Below, in pieces: positions 1 through 10,846 of a stretch of DNA of 16,245 nucleotides (positions are counted from its first letter, which is position 1; the number at the start of each line of letters is the position of its first letter). The notes below the pieces were generated by a model that ran no database searches, had not been told where the DNA came from, and saw only the letters and a list, made by a program, of their open reading frames with translations. The position numbers and the translations under genes are program-made. Origin of the DNA: Alphaproteobacteria bacterium (GTDB taxonomy: Bacteria > Pseudomonadota > Alphaproteobacteria > CAISOG01); the NCBI GenBank assembly GCA_018883285.1, contig VEQJ01000004.1, positions 1 through 16,245 of the forward strand, written 5' to 3'.

Positions 1-257
1 GCCAGGACGGATTGGTGCTGATTGGTGAAATTCGTGCGATTTACGACCAATATCCCGATTTCAACACCAACATTCTGGCCGCCAGTATTCGTCACCCCAT
101 CCATGTGGTTGAATCGGCCAAGATGGGGGCGGATGTGGCCACCATGCCGCCATCCGTGCTGCAACAAATGTTCAAACACCCCCTGACCGATAGGGGGTTG
201 GAGCAGTTTGCCGCCGATTGGGCGAAGACGGGTCAAACCATTCTGGCCGCCGCCTAA
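1..257 (+). CDS. fsa: Transaldolase / fructose-6-phosphate aldolase (TalC type), 3' end only
   Basis: The 5' part lies outside the window. The first whole codon is at 3 and the stop TAA at 255-257, leaving 84 visible residues. Seen: the C-terminal half of a small class I aldolase, with the family stretches '[24 protein letters not shown]' (broken here: [10 protein letters not shown], then [14 protein letters not shown]) and '[13 protein letters not shown]'. The TTG at 12 is internal, not a start, because family sequence runs upstream of it (QDG before LVLIGEI). Known: these roughly 215-residue TIM-barrel enzymes use a Schiff-base lysine, which would lie in the missing half, and interconvert sugar phosphates in the non-oxidative pentose phosphate pathway. 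The sequence cannot decide between transaldolase and fructose-6-phosphate aldolase activity. A 149-bp gap follows before mreB. No clear terminator hairpin was seen after the stop. Confidence 0.93.
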   Translation, partial: QDGLVLIGEIRAIYDQYPDFNTNILAASIRHPIHVVESAKMGADVATMPPSVLQQMFKHPLTDRGLEQFAADWAKTGQTILAAA

Positions 258-306
258 GCCATCCCAAAACAGACCAACTGTTGAAAAACAATTTGCATCA
301 AAGCCA

Positions 307-335
307 TTGGCATCTGGCCAAGGCTTGGTTATGGT
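307..335 (+). promoter_or_regulatory. Candidate sigma-70 promoter for mreB
   Basis: TTGGCA at 307-312 matches TTGACA at 5 of 6 bases. TATGGT at 330-335 matches TATAAT at 4 of 6, and the spacer is 17 bp. Transcription would start near 342, about 65 nt before the mreB ATG. It is the best -35/-10 pair I saw in the transaldolase-mreB gap. It is inferred by eye only. Confidence 0.4.
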
Positions 336-337
336 AG

Positions 338-1447
<1,110 letters not shown>

Positions 1448-1485
1448 ACAAATGACTGTAGAATAAGAATTCTTTTGCGGCAATT

Positions 1486-1490
1486 AAGGA
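1486..1490 (+). promoter_or_regulatory. mreC ribosome binding site (decides the start)
   Basis: AAGGA ends 9 nt before the ATG at 1500 but directly abuts the in-frame TTG at 1491. The TTG could not be served by it, so the ATG is the likely start. Confidence 0.7.
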
Positions 1491-1499
1491 TTGTGGGTT

Positions 1500-2384
1500 A
1501 TGGAATCTTCCCGCTTTTTTAGACGGGCATTTCAGGCGAATACCAGCCGCCGTTGGCAGCGGTGGCAAGCCAACATCGTCCTGTGTTTGGTGGTGGCCTT
1601 ACTGCTTACCCAATTTTTTTCCAGCAAACAAAATTTTATCCAGGGCAATTCCCTCAAAAAACTGGATGATGTGCTGGCCAGCTATCTAACCCCAGTGCAA
1701 CAGCTGCGGCAATCGGCCAGCACCGAAATTCTTAGCCTAAGTGACTGGTTCCAAACAAAAAACAGCAACAGCGCCCTGGCGGCTGAAAACAAAGCCCTGC
1801 GGGAACAGTTGCGGGTGGCTGAGCAAGCGGTGGAGGAAAATGCCGTGCTGCGCGGCCTGTTGAATATGACCGCTGAGCAATCCTGGACGGTCGCCGCGGC
1901 GCGGGTGGTGGGCTTTGGCGGCATCACCGCCGATCAGGAACTGTTGGTGAATGTTGGCAGCCGCGGTGGGGTAAAGCTGGGCGATTTGGCCATGAACGCT
2001 GAGGGATTGGTGGGGCGCGTCATAGCCGTTAGCGAGGGGTCATCACGCGTGCTGATGCTAACCCATCCTGATTCCAAGGTGCCGGTGATGGTACAGCCTG
2101 GCAATATGCGGGCGATGATGGTTGGCGATGCGGGGCATCAGGCCGTTTTGACCTATGCCCAACAACCTGGGGAGTTAAAACCAGGCCAGCGGGTGATTAC
2201 GGCGGGCATTGGCGACGGTATCCCCTATGGCCTCGTGCTGGGCACCATCGCTGAGCCCACTCTGGGCAACCATGGCCAGCTGCGGGTACAATTGGCCAGC
2301 CGTGGCGACAGCAGCAATCATTTGCGGCTGGTGCGTTATGGCAGCAAGCAGCTGTATTCCAGCCTTAGCTTTCAGGTCAATTAG
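1500..2384 (+). CDS. mreC: Rod shape-determining protein MreC
   Basis: Bitopic inner-membrane protein of the elongasome that links MreB to the periplasmic wall synthases. The product is 294 residues. Seen: a short cytoplasmic tail rich in Arg (1-23), one membrane helix (about 24-40), a coiled coil (about 85-120, with ALAAENKALREQL and a repeated Leu/Ala pattern), then the two-part beta domain typical of MreC with Gly-rich turns (NVGSRGGVKLGD, then KPGQRVITAGIGDGIPYGLVLG). Start: ATG 1500, supported by AAGGA at 1486-1490; an in-frame TTG at 1491 is rejected. It sits 52 nt after mreB, so one transcript is likely. Odd: mreD, the PBP2 gene and rodA, which follow mreC in many Proteobacteria, are absent here and metK comes next. 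Confidence 0.96.
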   Translation: MESSRFFRRAFQANTSRRWQRWQANIVLCLVVALLLTQFFSSKQNFIQGNSLKKLDDVLASYLTPVQQLRQSASTEILSLSDWFQTKNSNSALAAENKALREQLRVAEQAVEENAVLRGLLNMTAEQSWTVAAARVVGFGGITADQELLVNVGSRGGVKLGDLAMNAEGLVGRVIAVSEGSSRVLMLTHPDSKVPVMVQPGNMRAMMVGDAGHQAVLTYAQQPGELKPGQRVITAGIGDGIPYGLVLGTIAEPTLGNHGQLRVQLASRGDSSNHLRLVRYGSKQLYSSLSFQVN

Positions 2385-2598
2385 CGGCCGACCGACCACC
2401 GTTGCGCCACCCCTTTTAAGCGACAGTCCAATCCTTGGCCAGCCCCCCCTGCCCCACCGCACGCCGTTCTTGACATCATTGCCTAGAATCGCTTGACTAA
2501 AGCTTCAGGCCATTCGGCCAATCTTAAAAACCATTTTCCCTAATCTTGCGGCCATTTCCTTGCTGCCGCCCGTTCATCACATTTTCAAAGGTACCCCC
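2385..2598. other. 214-bp mreC-metK intergenic region with possible metK promoter
   Basis: No gene was seen here. A perfect TTGACA lies at 2470-2475, but the hexamer 17 bp further on (TTGACT, 2493-2498) matches TATAAT poorly, so a promoter is only possible. Two weak hairpins can be drawn: GCTT/AAGC at 2491-2503 and GCGGC/GCCGC at 2548-2569 with a 12-nt loop. I compared the stretch by eye with the SAM-II and SAM/SAH riboswitch cores that precede metK or other methionine genes in Alphaproteobacteria and found no match. The metK ribosome binding site AAAGG is at 2587-2591. Confidence 0.35.
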
Positions 2599-3771
2599 AT
2601 GGCGCGCTCCTTTATTTTTACCAGTGAATCTGTCTCAGAGGGGCACCCCGACAAAATTTGCGATCGCATCTCCGACGCGCTGGTTGACCTGTATTTGGCC
2701 AGCGATCCCTATGCCCGCACCGCGATTGAAACGGTGGCCACCACCAATCGCGTCATGCTGATTGGTGAGATTCGGGCGCCCAAGCTGGTCACCCAAAATA
2801 TGGTCACCGATACGGTGCGCCGCGTTGTGCGCGATATTGGCTATGAGCAGGATGGCTTTCACTGGAAATACTTTGTTCTAGAGAATTTTTTGCATGATCA
2901 ATCGGCCGATATCGCGGTTGGGGTCGATGCTACCACTGAAAAGGATGAGGGCGCGGGGGATCAGGGCATTATGTTTGGTTATGCCAGCGATGAAACCCCA
3001 TCCCTGATGCCGGCGCCGTTGTTTTACGCCCACCGCATTTTGCAGGAATTGGCCGCCCTGCGCCGCGCCCAGCCAGAGTTGGGGTTGCAACCGGATGCGA
3101 AAAGCCAGGTAAGCCTGTGGTATGAGCAGGGGGTGCCCGTGCGCGCCACCTCCATCGTTGTGTCCACCCAACATGTTGAATCGCTGGCGCTGAATGATTT
3201 GCGCGAAATCGTGCGCAAGGTGGTTAACCGCGTGTTGCCAGAGGGGTGGATGTGCCCCGATGAGGCGTTTTACGTCAACCCCACAGGGCGTTTTGTCATT
3301 GGTGGCCCCGATGGCGATGCGGGTCTGACCGGTCGCAAAATTATTGTCGATACCTATGGCGGCGCGGCGCCCCATGGGGGCGGAGCCTTCTCCGGCAAGG
3401 ATCCCACCAAGGTGGATCGGACAGCGGCCTATGCCGCCCGCTATCTGGCCAAAAACGTGGTGGCGGCTGGCCTGGCCAAACGATGCACCATCCAGCTGTC
3501 CTATGCAATTGGGGTCAGCAAGCCGCTGTCGGTTTACGTCAACACCCATAAGGCCAATTTGGTTGATGAGCTGAAATTGGGTGAGGTGTTGCAGCAATTG
3601 GTGGATCTGTCACCGCGCAACATGCGCACCCATTTGCAACTGAATCGGCCAATTTTTGAGCGCACCGCCGCCTATGGCCATTTTGGCCGCGACCCCGAGG
3701 CCGACGGCGGCTTCAGCTGGGAAAAAACCGACCTCGCCCCGCAACTAAAGGCTGCTTTTGGCATAAAATAG
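2599..3771 (+). CDS. metK: S-adenosylmethionine synthetase
   Basis: Makes S-adenosylmethionine from methionine and ATP in the cytoplasm, supplying nearly all methyl groups in the cell. The product is 390 residues, the usual length. Seen: the N-terminal signature [20 protein letters not shown] with His16, the ATP motif [12 protein letters not shown] at 118-129, [17 protein letters not shown] near 238-255, and the phosphate-binding loop [18 protein letters not shown] at about 260-276. Start: the ATG at 2599 begins the family sequence [16 protein letters not shown] and has AAAGG 7 nt upstream. The frame is open further upstream, but those residues are not MetK-like. The gene lies 214 bp after mreC and ends 28 bp before the convergent toxin gene. 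No strong terminator hairpin was seen in that gap. Confidence 0.98.
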   Translation: MARSFIFTSESVSEGHPDKICDRISDALVDLYLASDPYARTAIETVATTNRVMLIGEIRAPKLVTQNMVTDTVRRVVRDIGYEQDGFHWKYFVLENFLHDQSADIAVGVDATTEKDEGAGDQGIMFGYASDETPSLMPAPLFYAHRILQELAALRRAQPELGLQPDAKSQVSLWYEQGVPVRATSIVVSTQHVESLALNDLREIVRKVVNRVLPEGWMCPDEAFYVNPTGRFVIGGPDGDAGLTGRKIIVDTYGGAAPHGGGAFSGKDPTKVDRTAAYAARYLAKNVVAAGLAKRCTIQLSYAIGVSKPLSVYVNTHKANLVDELKLGEVLQQLVDLSPRNMRTHLQLNRPIFERTAAYGHFGRDPEADGGFSWEKTDLAPQLKAAFGIK

Positions 3772-3799
3772 TCATGGTTTGACTTAACTTTTGACCTGA

Positions 3800-4189
3800 C
3801 TAATGTGGCGTGCTTTTGCTGCCTTTAACCGCACGCTTAACCGCGTCGATTTCATGGCGGGTTATCCGCTGCAGCTCTTTAAGGCGGGCGGGCAGATTCA
3901 TTTTTTCATGAAAAATGCCCGTGATGATCACGCAATCCTGCCCAAAGGGTTGATAGGCGACATAGCGATGCTGAACCAAATAAATCGAAAATTCGGTACC
4001 CTGCGTCAGGGTGCAACGGTGGGCGGAATGCAGCCGTTGATGATTGTCGGCGATATGTTGCAAACCTGCCAGAAATTCGGCCGCATATTTTTTGGCTTGC
4101 CGCCCACCCCATATCCGTTTGGTGTCACCCACCGCCATTTTCAGATGATTGCGGGCAGTTGCCGTCATACGATAGAAGTTTTTCGCCAT
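3800..4189 (-). CDS. parE: ParE/RelE-superfamily toxin
   Basis: Toxin half of a type II toxin-antitoxin pair. Proteins of this fold poison gyrase (ParE) or cut mRNA on ribosomes (RelE); the sequence looks more ParE-like, but the target is not proven. The product is 129 residues. Seen: YRMTATARNHLKMAV at the start, a helix with KKYAAEFLAGLQHIADN, a central beta segment TEFSIYLVQHRYVAYQ, and the typical final strand VIITGIFHEKMNLPARLKEL. Start: the ATG overlaps the antitoxin stop by one base (TGATG), as in many such pairs. Odd: about 20 extra, mostly basic residues follow the point where ParE proteins usually end. A 151-codon reading frame on the opposite strand (3803-4258) is a shadow. The gene is convergent with metK. 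Confidence 0.88.
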   Translation of the reverse strand: MAKNFYRMTATARNHLKMAVGDTKRIWGGRQAKKYAAEFLAGLQHIADNHQRLHSAHRCTLTQGTEFSIYLVQHRYVAYQPFGQDCVIITGIFHEKMNLPARLKELQRITRHEIDAVKRAVKGSKSTPH

Positions 4190-4461
4190 CAGTCGGCTTC
4201 TTTATCCAATTCATCCAAAAATTCATTCAGATGCGCCTCCACCTCCTCAGCGGTATAGACCCGCCCATGCCGAATATCATCGGCGGATTTCAACAGTTCG
4301 CCCAGGATATAGCGACTCTCCCCCTCCTCCCGATCCATATCGGCGCGAATCAGGGCGCGCACATACTCACTGGGCGTTGAAAAATCACGCTTGCCATTGG
4401 TGCGGCGATCGACATAGGCGCGCAATTCATCGGGAAGGCTGACGTGCAGGCTGCTGGCCAT
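4189..4461 (-). CDS. parD: ParD-like ribbon-helix-helix antitoxin
   Basis: Antitoxin and autorepressor of the pair, 90 residues. Seen: an N-terminal ribbon-helix-helix DNA-binding domain (beta strand SSLHVSLPDELRAYVD, then FSTPSEYVRALIRADMDREE with the familiar S-EYVR turn), then a charged C-terminal helix ending ELDKEAD that would wrap the toxin. Start: ATG 4461 has AGGAG 7 nt upstream at 4469-4473. An in-frame extension upstream (to 4494) begins at a non-family sequence without such a site. The stop overlaps the toxin start by one base, so the two are translationally coupled. Promoter and operator-like boxes lie just upstream (4500-4548). Known: ParD-type proteins bind their own promoter, alone or with toxin. 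Confidence 0.9.
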   Translation of the reverse strand: MASSLHVSLPDELRAYVDRRTNGKRDFSTPSEYVRALIRADMDREEGESRYILGELLKSADDIRHGRVYTAEEVEAHLNEFLDELDKEAD

Positions 4462-4499
4462 TGGCAAACTCCTAAAGTTTATCGTTGAACACATACCTT

Positions 4500-4529
4500 A
4501 TCATGCGCCCAAAAAGCGCAATATGTCAA
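4500..4529 (-). promoter_or_regulatory. Candidate parDE promoter
   Basis: Read on the - strand, a perfect TTGACA (4529 down to 4524) is followed after 18 bp by CATGAT (4505 down to 4500), matching TATAAT at 4 of 6 bases. Transcription would begin near 4493, giving a leader of about 32 nt before the parD ATG. The -35 lies inside the first TGTCA box of the operator-like array, so repressor binding would block it. Confidence 0.5.
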
Positions 4530-4548
4530 TAGATGACAAATGTTGACA
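4524..4548. promoter_or_regulatory. Operator-like array: three TGTCA/TGACA boxes at 10-bp steps
   Basis: Seen on the + strand: TGTCA at 4524-4528, TGACA at 4534-4538 and TGACA at 4544-4548, so each box starts exactly 10 bp after the last. Boxes 1 and 2 form an inverted repeat with a 5-bp spacer; boxes 2 and 3 are direct repeats. A further ATGT-TG-ACAT palindrome covers 4540-4549. Boxes one helical turn apart lie on one face of DNA, as expected for cooperative ribbon-helix-helix dimers. It is inferred to be the ParD binding site because it overlaps the likely -35 of parDE. Confidence 0.55.
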
Positions 4549-4605
4549 TGGCTGATGATGGGTAAGCGGGAGGGGTTAGCTGTCTGCGCTAGTTGGTAGT
4601 GGGGT

Positions 4606-7792
<3,187 letters not shown>

Positions 7793-7990
7793 CCAACCCC
7801 CCTGAACAATCTGACCGAATGAATCATCGGCATAGCCGCCGTTACCCTGGCCAGCCTAAGGCAGTTTACGCATTCAGCGCAAGATTGCTTGAACATATCG
7901 AACAAAAGGGCTAAAACTTAGGCCAACCTTGTTGGATGCGCGATGTAGTCGCCTTCATGGGATTTTTTACCAGAAATTAAGGAGCCCTGC
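7793..7990. other. 198-bp divergent control region between hemB and ldtR
   Basis: No gene was seen. For the + strand, TTGAAC at 7889-7894 and TAAAAC at 7912-7917 with a 17-bp spacer form a weak candidate ldtR promoter (each hexamer 4 of 6). A 13-bp palindrome lies at 7923-7935, just past that -10. The ldtR ribosome binding site AAGGAG is at 7979-7984. I could not find a convincing promoter for hemB on the other strand. Confidence 0.35.
7923..7935. repeat. Palindrome CCAAC-CTT-GTTGG, possible LdtR operator
   Basis: A perfect 5-bp inverted repeat with a 3-bp centre lies just past the candidate -10 and about 55 bp before the ldtR start. MarR-family dimers bind palindromes and often repress their own gene from such a position. 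Assigning it to LdtR is inference from position only. Confidence 0.35.
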
Positions 7991-8476
7991 GTGAAGCCGC
8001 AATATTCAGAATCCTTTCGTTTAATCGAACGTATGCACCGCCAATTTCTGGAGGTGGTTAAAAGTGAGCTTGATAGGCTGGGCATCCAGGATATCAACAG
8101 CGTGCAGGGCTTAATCCTGTACAACATTGGCGATGAGGAATTGACGGTGGGCGAATTGACCACCCGCGGCTATTACCTTGGATCTAACGTGTCCTACAAT
8201 GTTCGCAAAATGGTTGAAAATGGCTATTTGATGCAGCATCGATCCACCCATGACCGCCGTTCAATTCGGGTAAAGCTGTCCCCGCGCGGTTTGGATCTGT
8301 ACCAAAAAATGGATCACCTTTTTGACCGCCATGCCGCCACCCTTAACCAAAACGCCTCCTTCAAAGACGAATTGGCCAATGCCAACGCCATTTTCCGTCA
8401 GCTTGAACGTTTTTGGGGCTCCATGGTGACCTTTAGCCCATCGGACGAACTTATCGACCTGGATATTCCAGAATAA
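7991..8476 (+). CDS. ldtR: LdtR-type MarR-family transcriptional regulator
   Basis: Winged-helix DNA-binding protein of 161 residues. Seen: a helical N-terminus (SFRLIERMHRQFLEVVKSEL), then the winged helix with GYYLGSNVSYNVRKMVENGY as the recognition region and the wing HDRRSIRVKLSPRG, and C-terminal dimer helices. The recognition region is what I rely on to choose LdtR over other MarR proteins. Known: LdtR of Liberibacter controls an L,D-transpeptidase gene and stress tolerance. No transpeptidase gene lies in this window. Start: GTG at 7991, with AAGGAG at 7979-7984 and 6-nt spacing. ntrY begins 19 nt after the stop, so the two are very likely co-transcribed. Ligand and targets are unknown here. 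Confidence 0.88.
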   Translation: MKPQYSESFRLIERMHRQFLEVVKSELDRLGIQDINSVQGLILYNIGDEELTVGELTTRGYYLGSNVSYNVRKMVENGYLMQHRSTHDRRSIRVKLSPRGLDLYQKMDHLFDRHAATLNQNASFKDELANANAIFRQLERFWGSMVTFSPSDELIDLDIPE

Positions 8477-8495
8477 ATTTTAAGCGAGGTTCTTG

Positions 8496-10748
8496 ATGCG
8501 GGTGCAGCGCTGGCTTATTCGGCTTCAGCGCTGGCGCTGGTCTCATCAGCTGATACTGCTGTTGGTGATTGCCAGCCTGCTATCCTGCCTGGCAACCTTA
8601 GCGGCCTTTTCGGGCTGGCTATCCTTTACCGACAGCCCAAAGCTGGTATCCCGCCTGTTGCTGTTGGATCTTGGCCTACTGCTGGCGCTGATTACCACCA
8701 TTTTGCGCAATTTGTGGCAGCTGCGGCGCGATATCGCCAAGAAAACGCGCAAAACATCGATTAAACAACGCTTTGTCCTGTTGTTTGCGGGCATCGCCCT
8801 GGTGCCCAGCGTCGTCATGCTGTTTTTTGCCGCCTATTTTCTGAACTTCGGCCTGCAAGCCTGGTTCAGTGAGCGGATCCGCACCACCATGAAGGAGTCG
8901 TTGTCGGTTGCGGAGTTTTATCTGAATGAACAGCAACAGCAGGTGCGCGGTGATATCATCGCCATGGGGCGCGGCATGCTGCAACAATGGAATGCTGAGG
9001 GGGCAACGGGCGAATCCCGCAACCCCAATTTGATATTAATGGAACAAGGCAGCGCCCTTGGCATCGTTGATGCGATGCTGATTGACAGCACGGGTCAGGT
9101 GATGGCGCGCACCCAACGCACCTTTGCCTGGGATATTGAGCCGCTGGATCAGGATCGCCTGCGCGCCCTGAAAGCGGGTGAGGTGATTATCACCGCCAAC
9201 CAAGCCCGCACCCGCCTGCGTGCCCAGGTTAACTTGCCCCCGCCCATTAACGCCACCCTGCAGATAAGCCGACTTATTGCCCCCGAAATGGCGGATCATG
9301 TTGCCAAAACCCGCGCGGCCTTTCACCAATATGAACAGTTGGAGGGGCGGCGCGCCAGCATCCAGCTGACCTTTGTGCTGATTTTCGTGGTGGTTACCCT
9401 GCTGCTGCTGATGATCACGGTGTGGTTTGGCATTATGTTGGCCGATCGCTTTGCCCAACCGCTGCAACTGCTGGCCACCCGCGTCAGCTCTATCCGCCTG
9501 GGTGAGCAGTTGCCCGAATTAACCGACAGCAGCAGCATCTATGAGATTGACAGCTTAACGCGATCCTTTCGCCGCATGCTGCGTCAGATTTTTGACGATC
9601 AGCAGGCGTTGCAACAGGTCAATCTGTTGCTGGACGAACGGCGGCAATTTATTGAAACAACCCTAACCAGCGTGTCGGCGGGCGTGTTGCGGGTCAGCCC
9701 TGGTGGCGTGGTGGAATACGCCAATCCCGCCGCCGAAAAGGATTTGGCCGATGACCAGCTGGTCGGCAAATCCCTGGCCAGCATTCTGCCAATCCTGCAA
9801 GAGCTTTTGGATCAGGCAATTTCGCAAAACGAAGCCTTTTTTGAAAAACAGATCTCGGTGGAATTGCCCACCCGCGGCAGCAGCGGGCCCAGCTGGCGGC
9901 ACTATTTTGTTCGCATCGGGCAAGAGGTGGTCGGTGAGCAGAGCGGCAGCATGGCGATCGTGCGCGGCTATGTCCTGACCCTGGATGATATTACCGATTA
10001 CCTTGCCGTGCAAAAACGCGCCGCCTGGTCAGAGGTGGCACGCCGATTGGCGCATGAAATCAAAAACCCCCTGACCCCCATACAGCTGGCTACCGAACGG
10101 CTGCAAAAAAAATACTTGCCGCCAGAATCGTCAGGGCAGGAGGATTTTCGCATCTGCATCGATACCATTTTGCGCCAAACCGCCGATATTCGGCGGATGG
10201 TCGATGAATTTTCGCTGTTTGCGCGGATGCCTAGCCCTGAGCGCAAACGGGAAGATCTGGTTGATTTGGTGCGCGGCGTCCATCGCATGATGCAGTTGGG
10301 GCATGAAACCATCCGCTTTGACCTCAATCTGCTCAACCAATCCCTGTGGATGCAAATGGATGCGCAACAAATGCGCCAAGCGCTTAGCAATCTGTATCTG
10401 AATGCGGTGGAGGTGGTGGCCGGCCAGCCCAACGGCCTTATCCAAGTTGCCTTAAGCCAACCAGCGGATAATTCAACGGACAATCCAACGGGCAATGATG
10501 CCCGTTACGCCGTGCTGACCATCACCGATAATGGCGGTGGATTTACGGGCGATATGCTGAGCCGCGCTGTTGAGCCCTATGCCACCACCAAGCCAAAGGG
10601 AACAGGCCTGGGGCTGGCGATTGTGGCGAAGATTATTGAGGATCATTTTGGCACCCTAACCCTATCCAATGTCGCCCTAAACGACGCGGATGGGTTTAGC
10701 AATCCATTGGGCGCACAGATTCGTATCCAATTACCGCTTGAGGGATAA
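8496..10748 (+). CDS. ntrY: Sensor histidine kinase NtrY
   Basis: Membrane histidine kinase of 750 residues, partner of NtrX. Seen in order: two membrane helices (about 18-42 and 50-71), a third (92-120), a periplasmic sensor region (about 121-288), a fourth helix (289-315), HAMP (316-370), PAS (about 385-505), HisKA with phosphoacceptor His520 in RLAHEIKNPLTPIQLATERL, then the ATPase domain with N-box NLYLNAVEV (633-641), G1 TDNGGGF (677-683) and G2 GTGLGLAIV (702-710). All catalytic boxes are present. Start: ATG 8496 has GAGG at 8486-8489; the in-frame TTG at 8493 is less likely. Known: NtrYX acts in nitrogen, redox and envelope responses in Alphaproteobacteria. The signal here cannot be told. 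ldtR lies 19 nt upstream; ntrX follows after 98 nt. Confidence 0.96.
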   Translation: MRVQRWLIRLQRWRWSHQLILLLVIASLLSCLATLAAFSGWLSFTDSPKLVSRLLLLDLGLLLALITTILRNLWQLRRDIAKKTRKTSIKQRFVLLFAGIALVPSVVMLFFAAYFLNFGLQAWFSERIRTTMKESLSVAEFYLNEQQQQVRGDIIAMGRGMLQQWNAEGATGESRNPNLILMEQGSALGIVDAMLIDSTGQVMARTQRTFAWDIEPLDQDRLRALKAGEVIITANQARTRLRAQVNLPPPINATLQISRLIAPEMADHVAKTRAAFHQYEQLEGRRASIQLTFVLIFVVVTLLLLMITVWFGIMLADRFAQPLQLLATRVSSIRLGEQLPELTDSSSIYEIDSLTRSFRRMLRQIFDDQQALQQVNLLLDERRQFIETTLTSVSAGVLRVSPGGVVEYANPAAEKDLADDQLVGKSLASILPILQELLDQAISQNEAFFEKQISVELPTRGSSGPSWRHYFVRIGQEVVGEQSGSMAIVRGYVLTLDDITDYLAVQKRAAWSEVARRLAHEIKNPLTPIQLATERLQKKYLPPESSGQEDFRICIDTILRQTADIRRMVDEFSLFARMPSPERKREDLVDLVRGVHRMMQLGHETIRFDLNLLNQSLWMQMDAQQMRQALSNLYLNAVEVVAGQPNGLIQVALSQPADNSTDNPTGNDARYAVLTITDNGGGFTGDMLSRAVEPYATTKPKGTGLGLAIVAKIIEDHFGTLTLSNVALNDADGFSNPLGAQIRIQLPLEG

Positions 10749-10792
10749 TATCCCAGTTGACCAGGGGTTGACAGCCCATCCACCATCATCAA

Positions 10793-10813
10793 AACCCTAT
10801 CACAACAAGGGTT
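10793..10813 (+). repeat. Small hairpin in the ntrY-ntrX gap
   Basis: AACCCT (10793-10798) can pair with AGGGTT (10808-10813) across a 9-nt loop. There is no U-run after it, so it is not a standard terminator. It could modestly stabilise or attenuate the transcript. A direct repeat GTTGAC (10756-10761 and 10767-10772) lies just upstream. Neither has known meaning. Confidence 0.25.
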
Positions 10814-10846
10814 GATTCTGGCCAAAGAGTCTGGAATTCTGCACCC

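Noticed and set aside
2470..2540. SAM-II-like riboswitch before metK (TAAAAA and small stems)
   Set aside because: The conserved core and pseudoknot pairing could not be drawn; only short chance stems are present.
2761..2780. Shared LIGEIRA peptide in MetK and in the transaldolase fragment
   Set aside because: It is a short chance match; each lies in the proper place within its own family sequence and there is no wider DNA repeat.
3803..4258. 151-codon open frame on the + strand over the toxin gene
   Set aside because: The opposite strand encodes a recognisable ParE-like protein, overlapping the antitoxin in the standard one-base manner.
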